Origin: Maribellus maritimus
GTDB lineage: Bacteria > Bacteroidota > Bacteroidia > Bacteroidales > Prolixibacteraceae
DNA length: 64,000 nucleotides
Assembly: GCF_022267315.1 (NCBI RefSeq)
Contig: NZ_JAIKLE010000007.1
Location: 124,001-188,000, forward strand
Direction of reading: 5' to 3'
Both the position numbers and the translations under genes were made by a program. Of this stretch, positions 26,904 through 36,228 are shown one piece after another. The notes below the pieces were generated by a model that worked only from the letters and a program-made list of their open reading frames with translations, was not told where the DNA came from and searched no databases. The first letter of the stretch is position 1, and the number at the start of each line of letters is the position of its first letter.

Positions 26904-28379
26904 TTATTTTAACGACCACTCAAATCCATCTTTGGTGTCTTTAATTTCCACCCCCAGTTCGTTCAACTCATTTCTGATTTTATCTGCCGTTCCCCAATCT
27001 TTATTCGCTTTCGCTTCCTGTCGTAATTTTAACAACAAATCAACGGCTCCTTCCAAAACTTCATTGCCCTGAGTATTTTTACTATTTTCTTCCTTCAATC
27101 CCAAGATATCAAATACTGCTGTCTCATAAAAAGCCTTTAGCTCTTTTAAATCTTCACCTGAAATCGTTTCATTTCCGGCCTTTAATGAATTAATCATTTT
27201 AACGCCTTCAAAAAGATGTGCAATGGCAATCGGGCTGTTCATATCATCGTTTAAAGCAGCAAGACAGTTTTCTTTTAACTCAGAAACATTGACAGTGGAC
27301 TGTTTTGAGCCTGTAAGTTTATCCAGTGTTTTTAAGGCAGTCATCAAACGCTCCAGGCCTTTTTCCGATGCCTGCAAAGCTTCATTTGAAAAATCAATCG
27401 TACTGCGGTAGTGCGCCTGTAAAATAAAAAACCTGATGGTCATCGGAGAATAAGCCTGTTCGAGCACCTCATGATTTCCGGTAAATAATTCATCGAGCGT
27501 AATAAAATTTCCCAACGAACGGGCCATTTTCTGACCGTTTATCGTAATCATGTTGTTGTGCATCCAGTAGCGAACGGCCTCTTTCCCCTGACTGGCTGTT
27601 GACTGTGCAATTTCGCACTCGTGATGAGGGAATCTCAAATCCATCCCTCCCCCATGAATGTCAAACTGTTCGCCCAAATATTTTGTACTCATGGCCGAAC
27701 ATTCCAGATGCCACCCCGGAAAACCATCACTCCATTTGGAAGGCCAGCGCATAATGTGTTCCGGTGTCGCCTTTTTCCACAAAGCAAAATCAAAAGAATT
27801 TTTCTTTTCACTTTGCCCGTCAAGTACACGGGTGTTTGTTTTTATATCTTCAAGGTTTCTTCCTGAGAGTTTTCCGTAGTTATATTCTTTATTATACTTC
27901 TCAACATCAAAATAAATCGAACCGTTCGACTCATAAGCATAACCATTTTCCAGAATCGATTCGATCATTTCCTGTTGCTCAATAATATGCCCTGAAGCTC
28001 GTGGCTCAATACTTGGTCTGATAACATTTAATTCATCCATATTCCGATGGAAAGTATTCATATACATCTGAACCACTTCCATGGGTTCGAGCTTTTCCAG
28101 CCGGGCCTTTTTTGTAATTTTGTCTTCGCCCGTTTCCTCTTCCTCATCCTCCAGGTGTCCAACATCTGTAATGTTCCTGACATAACGCACCTTGTATCCC
28201 AAATGTGTAAGGTACCTGAAAAGCAAATCGAATGTGATATATGCGCGGGCATGCCCCAAATGCGAATTGCTGTAAACGGTTGGACCACAAACATACAATC
28301 CTGCTTTCCCCGGAACGAGGGGTTCAAATACTTCTTTTTTTCGTGAAATTGTGTTGTAAATGACAAACTGATTTTCCAT
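26904..28379 (-). CDS. cysS: Cysteinyl-tRNA synthetase
   Basis: Class I aminoacyl-tRNA synthetase, 491 residues. The zinc-site cysteine lies in [10 protein letters not shown], followed by the HIGH-type SHLGHARAY. Further zinc ligands sit in GWHLECSAM and HHECEIAQS, and the KMSKS counterpart is QKMARSLGN. The C-terminal DALR-type helical domain is complete. The preferred start is the ATG at 28379 ([10 protein letters not shown]); another ATG lies two codons upstream. Transcribed apart from ribE, with 116 bases between. Confidence 0.96.
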   Translation of the reverse strand: MENQFVIYNTISRKKEVFEPLVPGKAGLYVCGPTVYSNSHLGHARAYITFDLLFRYLTHLGYKVRYVRNITDVGHLEDEEEETGEDKITKKARLEKLEPMEVVQMYMNTFHRNMDELNVIRPSIEPRASGHIIEQQEMIESILENGYAYESNGSIYFDVEKYNKEYNYGKLSGRNLEDIKTNTRVLDGQSEKKNSFDFALWKKATPEHIMRWPSKWSDGFPGWHLECSAMSTKYLGEQFDIHGGGMDLRFPHHECEIAQSTASQGKEAVRYWMHNNMITINGQKMARSLGNFITLDELFTGNHEVLEQAYSPMTIRFFILQAHYRSTIDFSNEALQASEKGLERLMTALKTLDKLTGSKQSTVNVSELKENCLAALNDDMNSPIAIAHLFEGVKMINSLKAGNETISGEDLKELKAFYETAVFDILGLKEENSKNTQGNEVLEGAVDLLLKLRQEAKANKDWGTADKIRNELNELGVEIKDTKDGFEWSLK

Positions 28380-28457
28380 AATCATAAAAATGAAGTAGCG
28401 CTTACAAAGGTAAAATAAATTGAAGGATTCAGAGGATTTTAGCCCATTGAAAAACGT

Positions 28458-29135
28458 TTAGTTTTCTACTTTAGCCTCTTCTGTTTTTGATGTATCTTCT
28501 TCTTCGGAAACCGGTTTCTCATCCAGTTTATTAAAATATTTGCGGTAAAAAATTAGTATCGAAAAAATTCCAACTGTTATAGCAGAATCAGCAATATTAA
28601 AAACCGGTCTGAAAAACAAATAGTCGTTTCCACCTACAACAGGCAACCAGTTGGGATAGGTACCGCTAAACAGCGGAAAATAAAACATATCCACCACCCT
28701 ACCATGCAAAAAGCTGGAATATCCGCCACCGTCGGGGAACAAAGTTGCTACCTGACCGTAACTGTGGTTAAATATCATTCCGTAAAACAAACTATCGATA
28801 ATATTGCCAACAGCTCCCGCCAGAATAAGAGAAATACTTGCAATAAATCCAAAAGGAATTTCTTTCTGCCTGTATAATTTTGACAAATACCAGCCAATGG
28901 CAACGACCGCTAAAATCCGGAAAACGCTTAAAAACATTTTCCCGTATTCACCGGCAAATTCAAAACCAAAGGCCATTCCGTTATTTTCGACAAAATGAAG
29001 AATAAACCAATTTTTAAAAATCACAATTTCATCGCCAAGAGACATGCTTGTTTTTATCCAAATTTTCAGAATCTGATCAACAATCAGAATTAAAAATATT
29101 ATAGACAATGATTTGCTGCGTCGTGAAAAATTCAT
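28458..29135 (-). CDS. lspA: Lipoprotein signal peptidase II
   Basis: Aspartic membrane protease that removes signal peptides from prolipoproteins. The motifs NNGMAFG, AGAVGNIIDSL and FNIADSAITVG are present; the aspartates of the latter two form the catalytic dyad. The protein is 225 residues, longer than E. coli LspA because of an insertion between the dyad motifs (around HGRVVDMFYFPLF to FFRPV) and a charged C-terminal tail ending in EE/KTEEAK, both usual in Bacteroidota. The ATG at 29135 is preferred over a TTG three codons before. It follows the dksA-like and ileS genes, as often seen in this phylum. Confidence 0.94.
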   Translation of the reverse strand: MNFSRRSKSLSIIFLILIVDQILKIWIKTSMSLGDEIVIFKNWFILHFVENNGMAFGFEFAGEYGKMFLSVFRILAVVAIGWYLSKLYRQKEIPFGFIASISLILAGAVGNIIDSLFYGMIFNHSYGQVATLFPDGGGYSSFLHGRVVDMFYFPLFSGTYPNWLPVVGGNDYLFFRPVFNIADSAITVGIFSILIFYRKYFNKLDEKPVSEEEDTSKTEEAKVEN

Positions 29136-29220
29136 CTTAATCAAATAAAAAAGCTCCCGGATTTTTCAAATCATTGAATATTCCGAAGAGCAAAACTTAA
29201 ATATTATTGTAATTTATAAA

Positions 29221-29598
29221 TTACTTCTGGCTGTTTTTTGCATCAATACTTAATGTAGCATGTGGCACGGCACGCAACCTCTCTTTGGAAATCAGCTTTC
29301 CGGTTTCACGACAAATACCATATGTTTTATTTTCAATGCGAACCAAAGCAGCCTGCAAGTGCTGAATAAATTTTAGTTGACGTTGTGCCAGTTTCCCGGC
29401 TTCTTCTTTTGACAATGTAGCAGCTCCTTCTTCCAATACTTTGAAGGTTGGCGAAGTGTCCTGCGTATCATTCCCGTCGCCAAGAGTAATGGAATTTCTG
29501 TACATCTCATAATCTTCCTGAGCTTTTTTAAGCTTTTTCTGAATGAGCTCTCTGAATTCCTTTAACTCTTCATCTGAATATCTGTTTTTCTCTCCCAT
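29221..29598 (-). CDS. TraR/DksA-like protein lacking zinc cysteines
   Basis: 125 residues: a helical N-terminal two thirds (SDEELKEFRELIQKKLKKA onward, coiled-coil-like, as in DksA) and a C-terminal region in the place of the C4 zinc finger. The usual pattern is C-x2-C ... C-x2-C. Here only the first cysteine remains (GICRETG), and the second pair is replaced (TLSIDAK). The rest of the finger (ISKERLRAVPHATL) is well kept. DksA proteins bind in the RNA polymerase secondary channel and support the ppGpp response; loss of zinc ligands is common in this phylum. Lies between ileS and lspA. Confidence 0.88.
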   Translation of the reverse strand: MGEKNRYSDEELKEFRELIQKKLKKAQEDYEMYRNSITLGDGNDTQDTSPTFKVLEEGAATLSKEEAGKLAQRQLKFIQHLQAALVRIENKTYGICRETGKLISKERLRAVPHATLSIDAKNSQK

Positions 29599-29640
29599 GA
29601 TAAAAGGGTTTAATAATTTCTTCCCGATTTTTTATTGTGC

Positions 29641-29673
29641 CCTAATTTAGTAAATTTTTAATACCTAATTTAG
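29641..29673. repeat. Direct repeat upstream of the dksA-like gene
   Basis: CCTAATTTAG occurs at 29641-29650 and 29664-29673, 23 bases apart, between ileS and the dksA-like gene. Possibly a binding site for a regulator; weakly supported. Confidence 0.3.
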
Positions 29674-29689
29674 GCCAAACAACATATCG

Positions 29690-32600
29690 TTAGTTCAATC
29701 TTTCTACAAGAATTTGCGTTGCAACATCCTTGTCGATTTCAACTTCTTTGGCATCAGGATTATCCAAATTTTCAACCAATTTAAGATCATTCGCCAAAGT
29801 TTGCGTGCAAATATAATCTTTATGACTTAAAACGGCATCATTTATTTTTTCGTGCTTTTCAATCACAAGATTTATTCTGTCAGTTACTTCAAAATTGCTT
29901 TCTTTTCGTAAATTCTGAATTTTGTTGATGAACTCACGGGCAATTCCTTCCAGTTTCAGTTCTTCTGTCACATTGATATCCAGCGCAATGGTCATCTGAC
30001 CTTCGGTTGCCAGTGTCCACCCCTGAATATCTTCTGTTTGTATTTCAACATCTTCTTTTGTGAGTACAATTTTCTCTTCACCCACTGAGATTTCTATACC
30101 TCCATTGCTTTCCAGCTCCGAAATATCGGTTTGATTAAATTGATTTACCGCTCCTGCAATCTGTTTCATCAGTTTCCCGTATTTTGGCCCAAGCGTTTTA
30201 AAATTGGGTTTTATCTTCTTTTTTATGATACCCGTTGTATCCTCCAGATATTCAACGTCTTTTACGTTAACTTCGGTTAAAATGATATCTTTTACCGCGT
30301 TAAACTGATCGCGAAAATGCGGATTTAATACCGGAACCATAATTTTTGCAAGCGGCTGGCGCACTTTCAGCTTTTCCTTCCGGCGCAATGCCAAAATCAT
30401 GGAGGAAGCGCGTTGTGCAATTCCCATTTTTTCTTCCAGATCTTTGTCGATTACTTTCTCGTCGAAAGCAGGGAAATCGACTAAATGAACACTCTGATCA
30501 GCTTCCCGACCGGTTATTTTATTTAAGTCGGCATAAAGCAAATCGGCGTAAAACGGTGAAATCGGCGACATCAGTTTTGCCACATTTACCAAACAGGTAT
30601 ACAGGGTTTGATAAGCAGAGATTTTGTCCTCTGAATATTCACCTCCCCAGAACCGCTTCCGGCTCAACCGCACAAACCAGTTACTCAGGTTTTCAGTTAC
30701 AAATTCTGAAATGGCCCGCCCTGCCCGGGTGGGTTCATAACTTTCGTAGCTTTCCCCTGCTTCTTTTATCAATGAGTTGAGCAGCGACAATATCCAGCGA
30801 TCCAATTCCGGGCGTTTCTCCAACGGGATTTTATTTTCTGCATAGCTAAAATCATCCACATTGGCGTATAAAGCAAAAAAGTTGTAGGTGTTATAAAGTG
30901 TTCCAAAAAACTTCCGTTTTACTTCTTCCACACCGGCAACATCAAATTTCAGATTATCCCAGGGCTGTGCATTGGTAATCATGTACCAGCGCAAGGGGTC
31001 GGAACCGTATTTTTCGATTGTAGCAAACGGATCAACCGCATTCCCTAAACGCTTCGACATTTTATTGCCGTTTTTATCCAGCACCAATCCGTTGGATATA
31101 ATGTTTTTAAAAGCTACCGATTCATCCGTCATGGTAGCAATGGCGTGCAATGTAAAAAACCATCCGCGTGTTTGGTCAACACCTTCAGCAATAAAATCGG
31201 CAGGGAAAAGGCCAGCCCCTCCCAGCCCCTCCCCGAGGGGGAGGGAGTTAAGGACAGTGGTAATTTCATGAAGGACACTGTCAATATTGTTAATTACTTC
31301 TTCGTTGGTAAACCGGATTACTGTGAATCCTAATTTTTTCAATATTTCTGTGCGTTGTTCATCTGAAACCTGAACTTCTGGCAATGAGTGATAACCACCA
31401 TCAACTTCAACGATCAATCTTTTTTCCAAACAAACAAAATCTGCAATAAACTGATCAATAATATGCTGTCGTCTAAACTTGTATTCCAGTTGTTTCCCCT
31501 TCAAATTATTCCAAAGAAAAACTTCCGCATCTGTTGGATTCTCTTTTTGTTTTTTTGTCAACTCCTTTAACAAACCGTGACTCGAATCTCTCGCAGTTTG
31601 CCACTTTGGAACACTTCCTCCCCCCTGGGGGGAGGTCAGGTGGGGGCCTTCAAACGGGTAGTGGTGTTGGGCATAGGGCATTGATCCGGAATCAAACCAT
31701 ACATCAATCAGGTCAGGTTCACGGAACATTTTTTGTCCACCCGGAGAAACCAGCACTACTTTATCTACATACGGTTTGTGTAAGTCTATTTTATCGTAAT
31801 TCTCCTTCGTATTATCCCCCGGTTCAAACCCTTCGTACGGATTTTCAGTCATAAACCCGGCGTCGATAGCTTTTTCTATTTCTGTTGTCAATTCTTCGGC
31901 AGAGCCGATACAAATCTCTTCGGAGCCGTCTTCTGTTCTCCAGATAGGCAGAGGTGTCCCCCAGAAACGGGAGCGGCTCAGGTTCCAATCCACCAGATTT
32001 TCCAGCCAGTTTCCAAAGCGGCCGGTACCCGTACTTTGGGGCTTCCAATTGATGGTGTTGTTTAACTCCACCATTTTATCTTTAACAGCCGTTGTTTTTA
32101 TAAACCAGGAATCCAACGGATAATACAACACCGGTTTATCGGTACGCCAGCAATGCGGGTAGCTGTGCACATGCTTTTCAATTTTAAACGCTTTGTTCTC
32201 CTGTTTTAACATGACCGAAATATCGATGTCAACAGTCGGAGCATCTTCATCCAGTTTATCGTCGTATTCGTTTTTTACCGACCGGCCTGCAAAGTCATGG
32301 TATTTTTCAACATTCACAAAGTCAGCAACAAAATCCGGATCGAGGTTGGCTGTTGGATAGAATCTTCCCTTCCGGTCAACCAGTGCCTGGTTTTTTCCGT
32401 CGGCATCCACTACAATCAGCGGAGATATGCCATGTTGTTTTGCCACACGGTCATCATCGGCACCAAAAGTCGGAGCGATGTGTACAATCCCGGTACCGTC
32501 TTCAATGGTCACAAAATCGCCGGTGATTACCTCAAAAGCTTTTCCTTTTGGTTTTACCCACTCAATCAGTTGTTCGTACGCTACGCCGGCAAGTTCTTCA

Positions 32601-33544
32601 CCGGAATATTCTGCCAGTAATTTGTAGGGAATATTTTTATCACCCGGTTTGTATTCATCAAAAGACAGGCCTTCGTTCTTTTTGTTAAAATACAAAGGGC
32701 ATAAATCTTTTGCCAGGATAACCGTTACCGGCAATCCGGTATATGGATTAAACGATTTTATTTTTACATATTTTATAGCCGGCCCCACACAAAGCGCGGT
32801 GTTCGACGGCAGGGTCCACGGAGTAGTTGTCCAGGCAAGAAAATACAAGTCGGTATCTACTCCCTCATATAAAAACTCTGATTTCCCGTTACGAATGGCT
32901 TTAAACTGCGCCACAGCCGTGGTATCTTTAACATCGCGGTAACACCCCGGCTGGTTAAGCTCGTGCGAACTCAAACCGGTTCCTGCTGCGGGCGAGTAAG
33001 GTTGTATGGTATAGCCCTTGTACAACAAGCCCTTTTTATAAATATTTTTCAGCAACCACCAAACGGTTTCAATATAGCGGTTATCAAAAGTAACATAGGG
33101 GTCATCCATGTTTACCCAGTAGCCCATTATGCGGGTCAACTCTTCCCACTCACGGGTATATTTCATCACCTCTTTGCGGCAGGCGTTGTTGTACTCTTCA
33201 ACCGAAATCTTTTTGCCGATATCTTCCTTGGTAATGTTCAGCGATTTTTCCACACTCAGCTCCACCGGCAAACCATGGGTATCCCATCCTGCTTTGCGGT
33301 GCACACGAAATCCTTTCATGGTTTTGTAACGGCAGAAAATATCTTTAATGGCCCGTGCCATCACATGATGAATACCCGGCATTCCGTTGGCCGAGGGAGG
33401 GCCTTCATAAAATACAAATGTAGGGCGCCCTTCACGTGTAGAAATACTTTTATGAAAAGTATCATCGGCTTCCCAACGTTGTAAAACTTCCTTGTTTATT
33501 TGAGATAAATCTAACTGCTTATATTCCTGAAACTTATTACGCAT
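29690..33544 (-). CDS. ileS: Isoleucyl-tRNA synthetase with in-frame DUF559 nuclease insertion
   Basis: 1284 codons, uninterrupted. Typical class I marks are present: the HIGH counterpart GIHHVMAR near the N-terminus, the editing domain, WFDSGSMPYAQ and NKMSKRLGNAVDP. Residues 633-778 (146 residues) are foreign to the family. They replace a short loop between MPYAQHHYPFE and FPADFIAEGVDQTRG and carry a complete DUF559 domain (about 658-761: TDAE, KFRRQH, ADFVCLEKRLIVEVDGGYH, GFTVIRFTNEEV). Without them the enzyme would be 1138 residues, the usual size in this phylum. This is the only ileS in the window and all catalytic motifs are intact, so the protein is probably functional. See the mobile element entry. 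Confidence 0.95.
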   Translation of the reverse strand: MRNKFQEYKQLDLSQINKEVLQRWEADDTFHKSISTREGRPTFVFYEGPPSANGMPGIHHVMARAIKDIFCRYKTMKGFRVHRKAGWDTHGLPVELSVEKSLNITKEDIGKKISVEEYNNACRKEVMKYTREWEELTRIMGYWVNMDDPYVTFDNRYIETVWWLLKNIYKKGLLYKGYTIQPYSPAAGTGLSSHELNQPGCYRDVKDTTAVAQFKAIRNGKSEFLYEGVDTDLYFLAWTTTPWTLPSNTALCVGPAIKYVKIKSFNPYTGLPVTVILAKDLCPLYFNKKNEGLSFDEYKPGDKNIPYKLLAEYSGEELAGVAYEQLIEWVKPKGKAFEVITGDFVTIEDGTGIVHIAPTFGADDDRVAKQHGISPLIVVDADGKNQALVDRKGRFYPTANLDPDFVADFVNVEKYHDFAGRSVKNEYDDKLDEDAPTVDIDISVMLKQENKAFKIEKHVHSYPHCWRTDKPVLYYPLDSWFIKTTAVKDKMVELNNTINWKPQSTGTGRFGNWLENLVDWNLSRSRFWGTPLPIWRTEDGSEEICIGSAEELTTEIEKAIDAGFMTENPYEGFEPGDNTKENYDKIDLHKPYVDKVVLVSPGGQKMFREPDLIDVWFDSGSMPYAQHHYPFEGPHLTSPQGGGSVPKWQTARDSSHGLLKELTKKQKENPTDAEVFLWNNLKGKQLEYKFRRQHIIDQFIADFVCLEKRLIVEVDGGYHSLPEVQVSDEQRTEILKKLGFTVIRFTNEEVINNIDSVLHEITTVLNSLPLGEGLGGAGLFPADFIAEGVDQTRGWFFTLHAIATMTDESVAFKNIISNGLVLDKNGNKMSKRLGNAVDPFATIEKYGSDPLRWYMITNAQPWDNLKFDVAGVEEVKRKFFGTLYNTYNFFALYANVDDFSYAENKIPLEKRPELDRWILSLLNSLIKEAGESYESYEPTRAGRAISEFVTENLSNWFVRLSRKRFWGGEYSEDKISAYQTLYTCLVNVAKLMSPISPFYADLLYADLNKITGREADQSVHLVDFPAFDEKVIDKDLEEKMGIAQRASSMILALRRKEKLKVRQPLAKIMVPVLNPHFRDQFNAVKDIILTEVNVKDVEYLEDTTGIIKKKIKPNFKTLGPKYGKLMKQIAGAVNQFNQTDISELESNGGIEISVGEEKIVLTKEDVEIQTEDIQGWTLATEGQMTIALDINVTEELKLEGIAREFINKIQNLRKESNFEVTDRINLVIEKHEKINDAVLSHKDYICTQTLANDLKLVENLDNPDAKEVEIDKDVATQILVERLN
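31208..31650 (-). mobile_element. DUF559 mini-element inserted in ileS
   Basis: Foreign segment inside ileS; the inserted codons occupy 31211-31648 (438 bp, exactly 146 codons). AAGGCC at 31208-31213 and GGCCTT at 31645-31650 are inverted ends. Just inside each end is a GC-rich palindrome: 8-bp stem 31227-31234/31238-31245 and 9-bp stem 31617-31625/31627-31635. The two ends are about 40 bases long and imperfect inverted copies of each other. The enclosed DUF559 domain keeps the acidic residues expected of a PD-(D/E)XK/Vsr-like nuclease (E674, D702, E713, D715, with H719). No transposase or intein motifs are present. Movement by nuclease-assisted copying is an inference. Confidence 0.75.
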
Positions 33545-33581
33545 ATAAATCGGCTTTCTATACTGATTTTTAAAAAATATG

Positions 33582-33589
33582 CAAATATA
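33582..33589 (-). promoter_or_regulatory. Putative -7 element of ileS
   Basis: Reads TATATTTG on the minus strand, about 40 bases before the ATG. No convincing -33 element. This would start the ileS transcript. Confidence 0.4.
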
Positions 33590-33712
33590 GGAATTTTTTC
33601 AGGGTGGTGGTTTTCTATTCCTGTTTATGTTGTTTTAACTTCAATATAAACCGATTGGTAAAAATGGTTGCCCGGTATGCGGTGCACACTCCGCTCTGTT
33701 TTTTTACAACAT

Positions 33713-34387
33713 TTACAACAGTTTTAACAAAACCGGAATGGAATTAAAAAGGGCATGAATGAGTATGGAATAAACAATTCCCCGTTTGAATTTTACACGA
33801 AGAAATCCCAGGTATAATCCCATCAGCAGCTGGTAAAATACAATTACCGGGGTAAAAAAATATTGTGTGCTACTCAACTGGTCGAAATTGGTAATATGTA
33901 CACCCCCAAACAACAAGGCCACAAGGTAAAAAACAAAGGGATAATATTTTTTAATGGTGTTGTTTACCGAATTTTCAAAGCGGGTTATCAATCCGGGGAT
34001 ATAAGGTAAGGCAACAATAACTGCAGAAACGACGATGGCAAAGGGCATTCCAAGTGCCGTTTTTGCTGCCATATAAAAGAAAATGGCCAATGGAAAAAAC
34101 ATATTCCTGAAAAAATTCCGCAGAGGCAACCTGAAAATAAGTTCCTCGATAAACGGTGCCCAAACCACAATATATTTTACTTCAGACATTGTATACCCCG
34201 GATGTTCGGGAAGCAAATCCAGCAAGGCCAGCGGGATAAGCAGAAAAGTACAAAATACGATAAACAGAAAAAACACGGGAATGTTTTTAATCAAAAGTAA
34301 AAGCGATTGCCCCAAAGATAAAACCACCGGAGGCGCGATTTCGGGCCTTTTTAAAAAACGGAGGAATTGTTTCAACAGATTCATCAT
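33713..34387 (-). CDS. CPBP-family intramembrane metalloprotease
   Basis: About 224 residues and six to eight hydrophobic helices. The metal-binding motifs of the CAAX-protease/bacteriocin-processing (Abi) family are present: EELIFRLPLR (E-E-x3-R), FGGVHITN and HALFNSI. Such proteases cleave within the membrane; many bacterial members have unknown substrates. The frame is open 43 codons further upstream, but those codons are poor in hydrophobic character. The double ATG at 34387/34384, just before LLKQFLRFLK, is a more natural start. It stands alone between ileS and the PASTA-like gene. Confidence 0.85.
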   Translation of the reverse strand: MMNLLKQFLRFLKRPEIAPPVVLSLGQSLLLLIKNIPVFFLFIVFCTFLLIPLALLDLLPEHPGYTMSEVKYIVVWAPFIEELIFRLPLRNFFRNMFFPLAIFFYMAAKTALGMPFAIVVSAVIVALPYIPGLITRFENSVNNTIKKYYPFVFYLVALLFGGVHITNFDQLSSTQYFFTPVIVFYQLLMGLYLGFLRVKFKRGIVYSILIHALFNSIPVLLKLL

Positions 34388-34740
34388 GTATTCATGTTTG
34401 GTGGAATGTAAATCAAGACTAAAAATAGAAAAAATTTGGAATTTTCCTGAATTGAATAATAATGTATAGAGCGATGCAACCTTTTCCCCTGAGATGGCAT
34501 GCTTTGTTAACCGCAACGATTAAAAGGTTGGGGGTTATCCATTATTAAATTTAAAATATTGGCTTATTTAGAATCCCTATTGCGGATAACATTGCGTCGA
34601 AAGATACCATTCCGCAATATAAGGACAGCTAGGTATTTATTATCTTTTGTTCGTTAATTAATCAAGCACTGGTGCTATTATCTTATGCGGATACTTTTTT
34701 AAAAAATCTTTTTTGATAAAATTAAAAGAACGTAAAAAAT
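34388..34740. other. Intergenic with one inverted repeat
   Basis: About 350 bases without a gene. TATTGCGGA (34578-34586) and TCCGCAATA (34611-34619) form a perfect 9-bp inverted repeat separated by 24 bases. It is not followed by a T run. Nothing else stands out. Confidence 0.5.
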
Positions 34741-35430
34741 CTAATTGTTTTTATACAAATCAACATTTGCCCAAACATTCTTATGCAACCCAATATTCAT
34801 TCTTACTTGTTTAATATGAATACTATCTCCTTTCTCACCAAAAAAATGTTTTATTACATCTTCTTCTTTTAGTTTGGATGTTATGCGATTGGGATGTGTT
34901 TTTCTGAGATTTATCTTATTTATATCGATAACTACTGTGCTTCCTTCTAATTTATCTGGAACAATGCTGTAATCTGATAATTTAATATTCGATGTTTTCC
35001 AATATCCTTTTTTAAAGGCCCCTAACTGAATCCATCCACCACCTGTTAAGTAATAATTACGATCACTTTCTGTTTTGTGTTCATTTTCCTTCCTTTTTGA
35101 AACCCGGAGAATAATTTCATCTCCTAATTTAACTTTTGTATTAGGCTCAGGCTTTTGAATAACCACCACATCGGAATTAACACTATCGACAACTACATAA
35201 TTTATTTGATAATTAAGTTCCTGAGATTCCAAAATCTCTGTCGCTTCTTTGATTGGCTTATTAACGACATCAGGAGTTTCAACTTTAGCAGGAAAAATAC
35301 TATCTCTAAATACGCCCAATGTTCCTATAAGAACAATGAGTGCTGCAATAAGGGCATTAAATTCTTTTATAAAATCGGTAACTCTACGTAAGAAATACCT
35401 TTTTTCAGACTGTAAATTATTGTGTGGCAT
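34741..35430 (-). CDS. Membrane protein with one PASTA-like domain
   Basis: 229 residues. A basic cytoplasmic N-terminus, one transmembrane helix (about residues 25-45, FNALIAALIVLIGTLGVF), then a PASTA-like unit at about 50-112 (TPDVVNKPIKEATEILES ... VVIQKPEPNTKVKLGDEIILRVS), which usually contacts peptidoglycan or wall precursors. The remaining 115 residues have no recognised family; GGGWIQLGAFKKGYW suggests a beta-rich domain. The predicted topology places PASTA in the periplasm. No kinase or penicillin-binding protein is nearby, so its partner is unknown. Confidence 0.65.
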   Translation of the reverse strand: MPHNNLQSEKRYFLRRVTDFIKEFNALIAALIVLIGTLGVFRDSIFPAKVETPDVVNKPIKEATEILESQELNYQINYVVVDSVNSDVVVIQKPEPNTKVKLGDEIILRVSKRKENEHKTESDRNYYLTGGGWIQLGAFKKGYWKTSNIKLSDYSIVPDKLEGSTVVIDINKINLRKTHPNRITSKLKEEDVIKHFFGEKGDSIHIKQVRMNIGLHKNVWANVDLYKNN

Positions 35431-35790
35431 GGATATAGATTAATTGTTTTACATCTATTTAACACATTAATGCTCAACTGGTTTAGTTTAAGCCAACTTT
35501 TTTAATTTACTTTTGTCTTTCTTTTTTAACATTACAAAGAAGCAAGCAAAAATATGTTCTGCAAAAGCAAAGATTGCATTTTCGCCTCTCTTTTCCTATC
35601 TTCAAACCAGTAATACACAAAACCCTGCAACAAAATCAAATTAAAATGAAAAAAATACCCTTACATTTCTTTTTTGCCGCACATTGCGTGTAAAATTTCT
35701 ACGGACTTTATAAAAATCTCCTTCGCTGTTTTCCAACGGCGTTAGAGGTGTTTTTAATTCAATTACTTACAAACCCTAAAAACTAAAAAC
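35431..35790. other. Intergenic, nothing recognised
   Basis: 360 bases between the PASTA-like gene and the 106-residue protein gene. No clear hairpin terminator, promoter or repeat was found. Confidence 0.5.
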
Positions 35791-36111
35791 ATGACCACCT
35801 TAAATGAAAAGGAAAAACGCGATTTTGTTTCGCAAACGATTGTGATTTTGCAACAAAATGAACCGGCACTTACAGAAGCCGGCTTTGACCCAGGCAAGCG
35901 GATTTCTGCGCTAAAAGAAAAACAAACCGTTGCCGATGAAGCAGAGGGAAAACAGAAAAAAGCGCAAGCCGCTGCCATTAAAGCCACAAACGAGTCGAAC
36001 AATGCGCTGAAAGCAGCTTACAAGGATGCATCATCAATTATCAGTTTGATTGAAGGCCTGCTGGGCAAAGACAATGAGCTGGTACACAAACTTCGTCAGT
36101 TGAGAGCATAA
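35791..36111 (+). CDS. Small soluble helical protein, unknown function
   Basis: 106 residues, no signal peptide. The sequence is Ala/Lys/Glu-rich and strongly helical (EGKQKKAQAAAIKATNESNNALKAAYKDA), so it probably forms a coiled-coil or helical bundle. Clean ATG start, normal codon use and a defined end make a real gene likely. I do not recognise a family. It lies just before the 21-bp repeat array but nothing links the two functionally. Confidence 0.65.
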   Translation: MTTLNEKEKRDFVSQTIVILQQNEPALTEAGFDPGKRISALKEKQTVADEAEGKQKKAQAAAIKATNESNNALKAAYKDASSIISLIEGLLGKDNELVHKLRQLRA

Positions 36112-36228
36112 TCCTGCAGTTCTTTTGGATTCTGTCTGTTGCGAGACAGGCAGAATCTTTCCCCTTCCTTTTTATCTCCTCCGCTTCCGTCCCAATTCCA
36201 TTTTACACACTTCTTTTTATGCAGGACA

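Noticed and set aside
31208-31650. The ileS insertion as an intein
   Set aside because: No splicing-block motifs (no Cys/Ser at the start, no terminal HN before the extein), and the domain is DUF559 rather than a Hint or LAGLIDADG type.
34441-34516. Longer start of the CPBP protease
   Set aside because: The extra N-terminal codons are not hydrophobic and follow no start context; the double ATG at 34387/34384 fits better.
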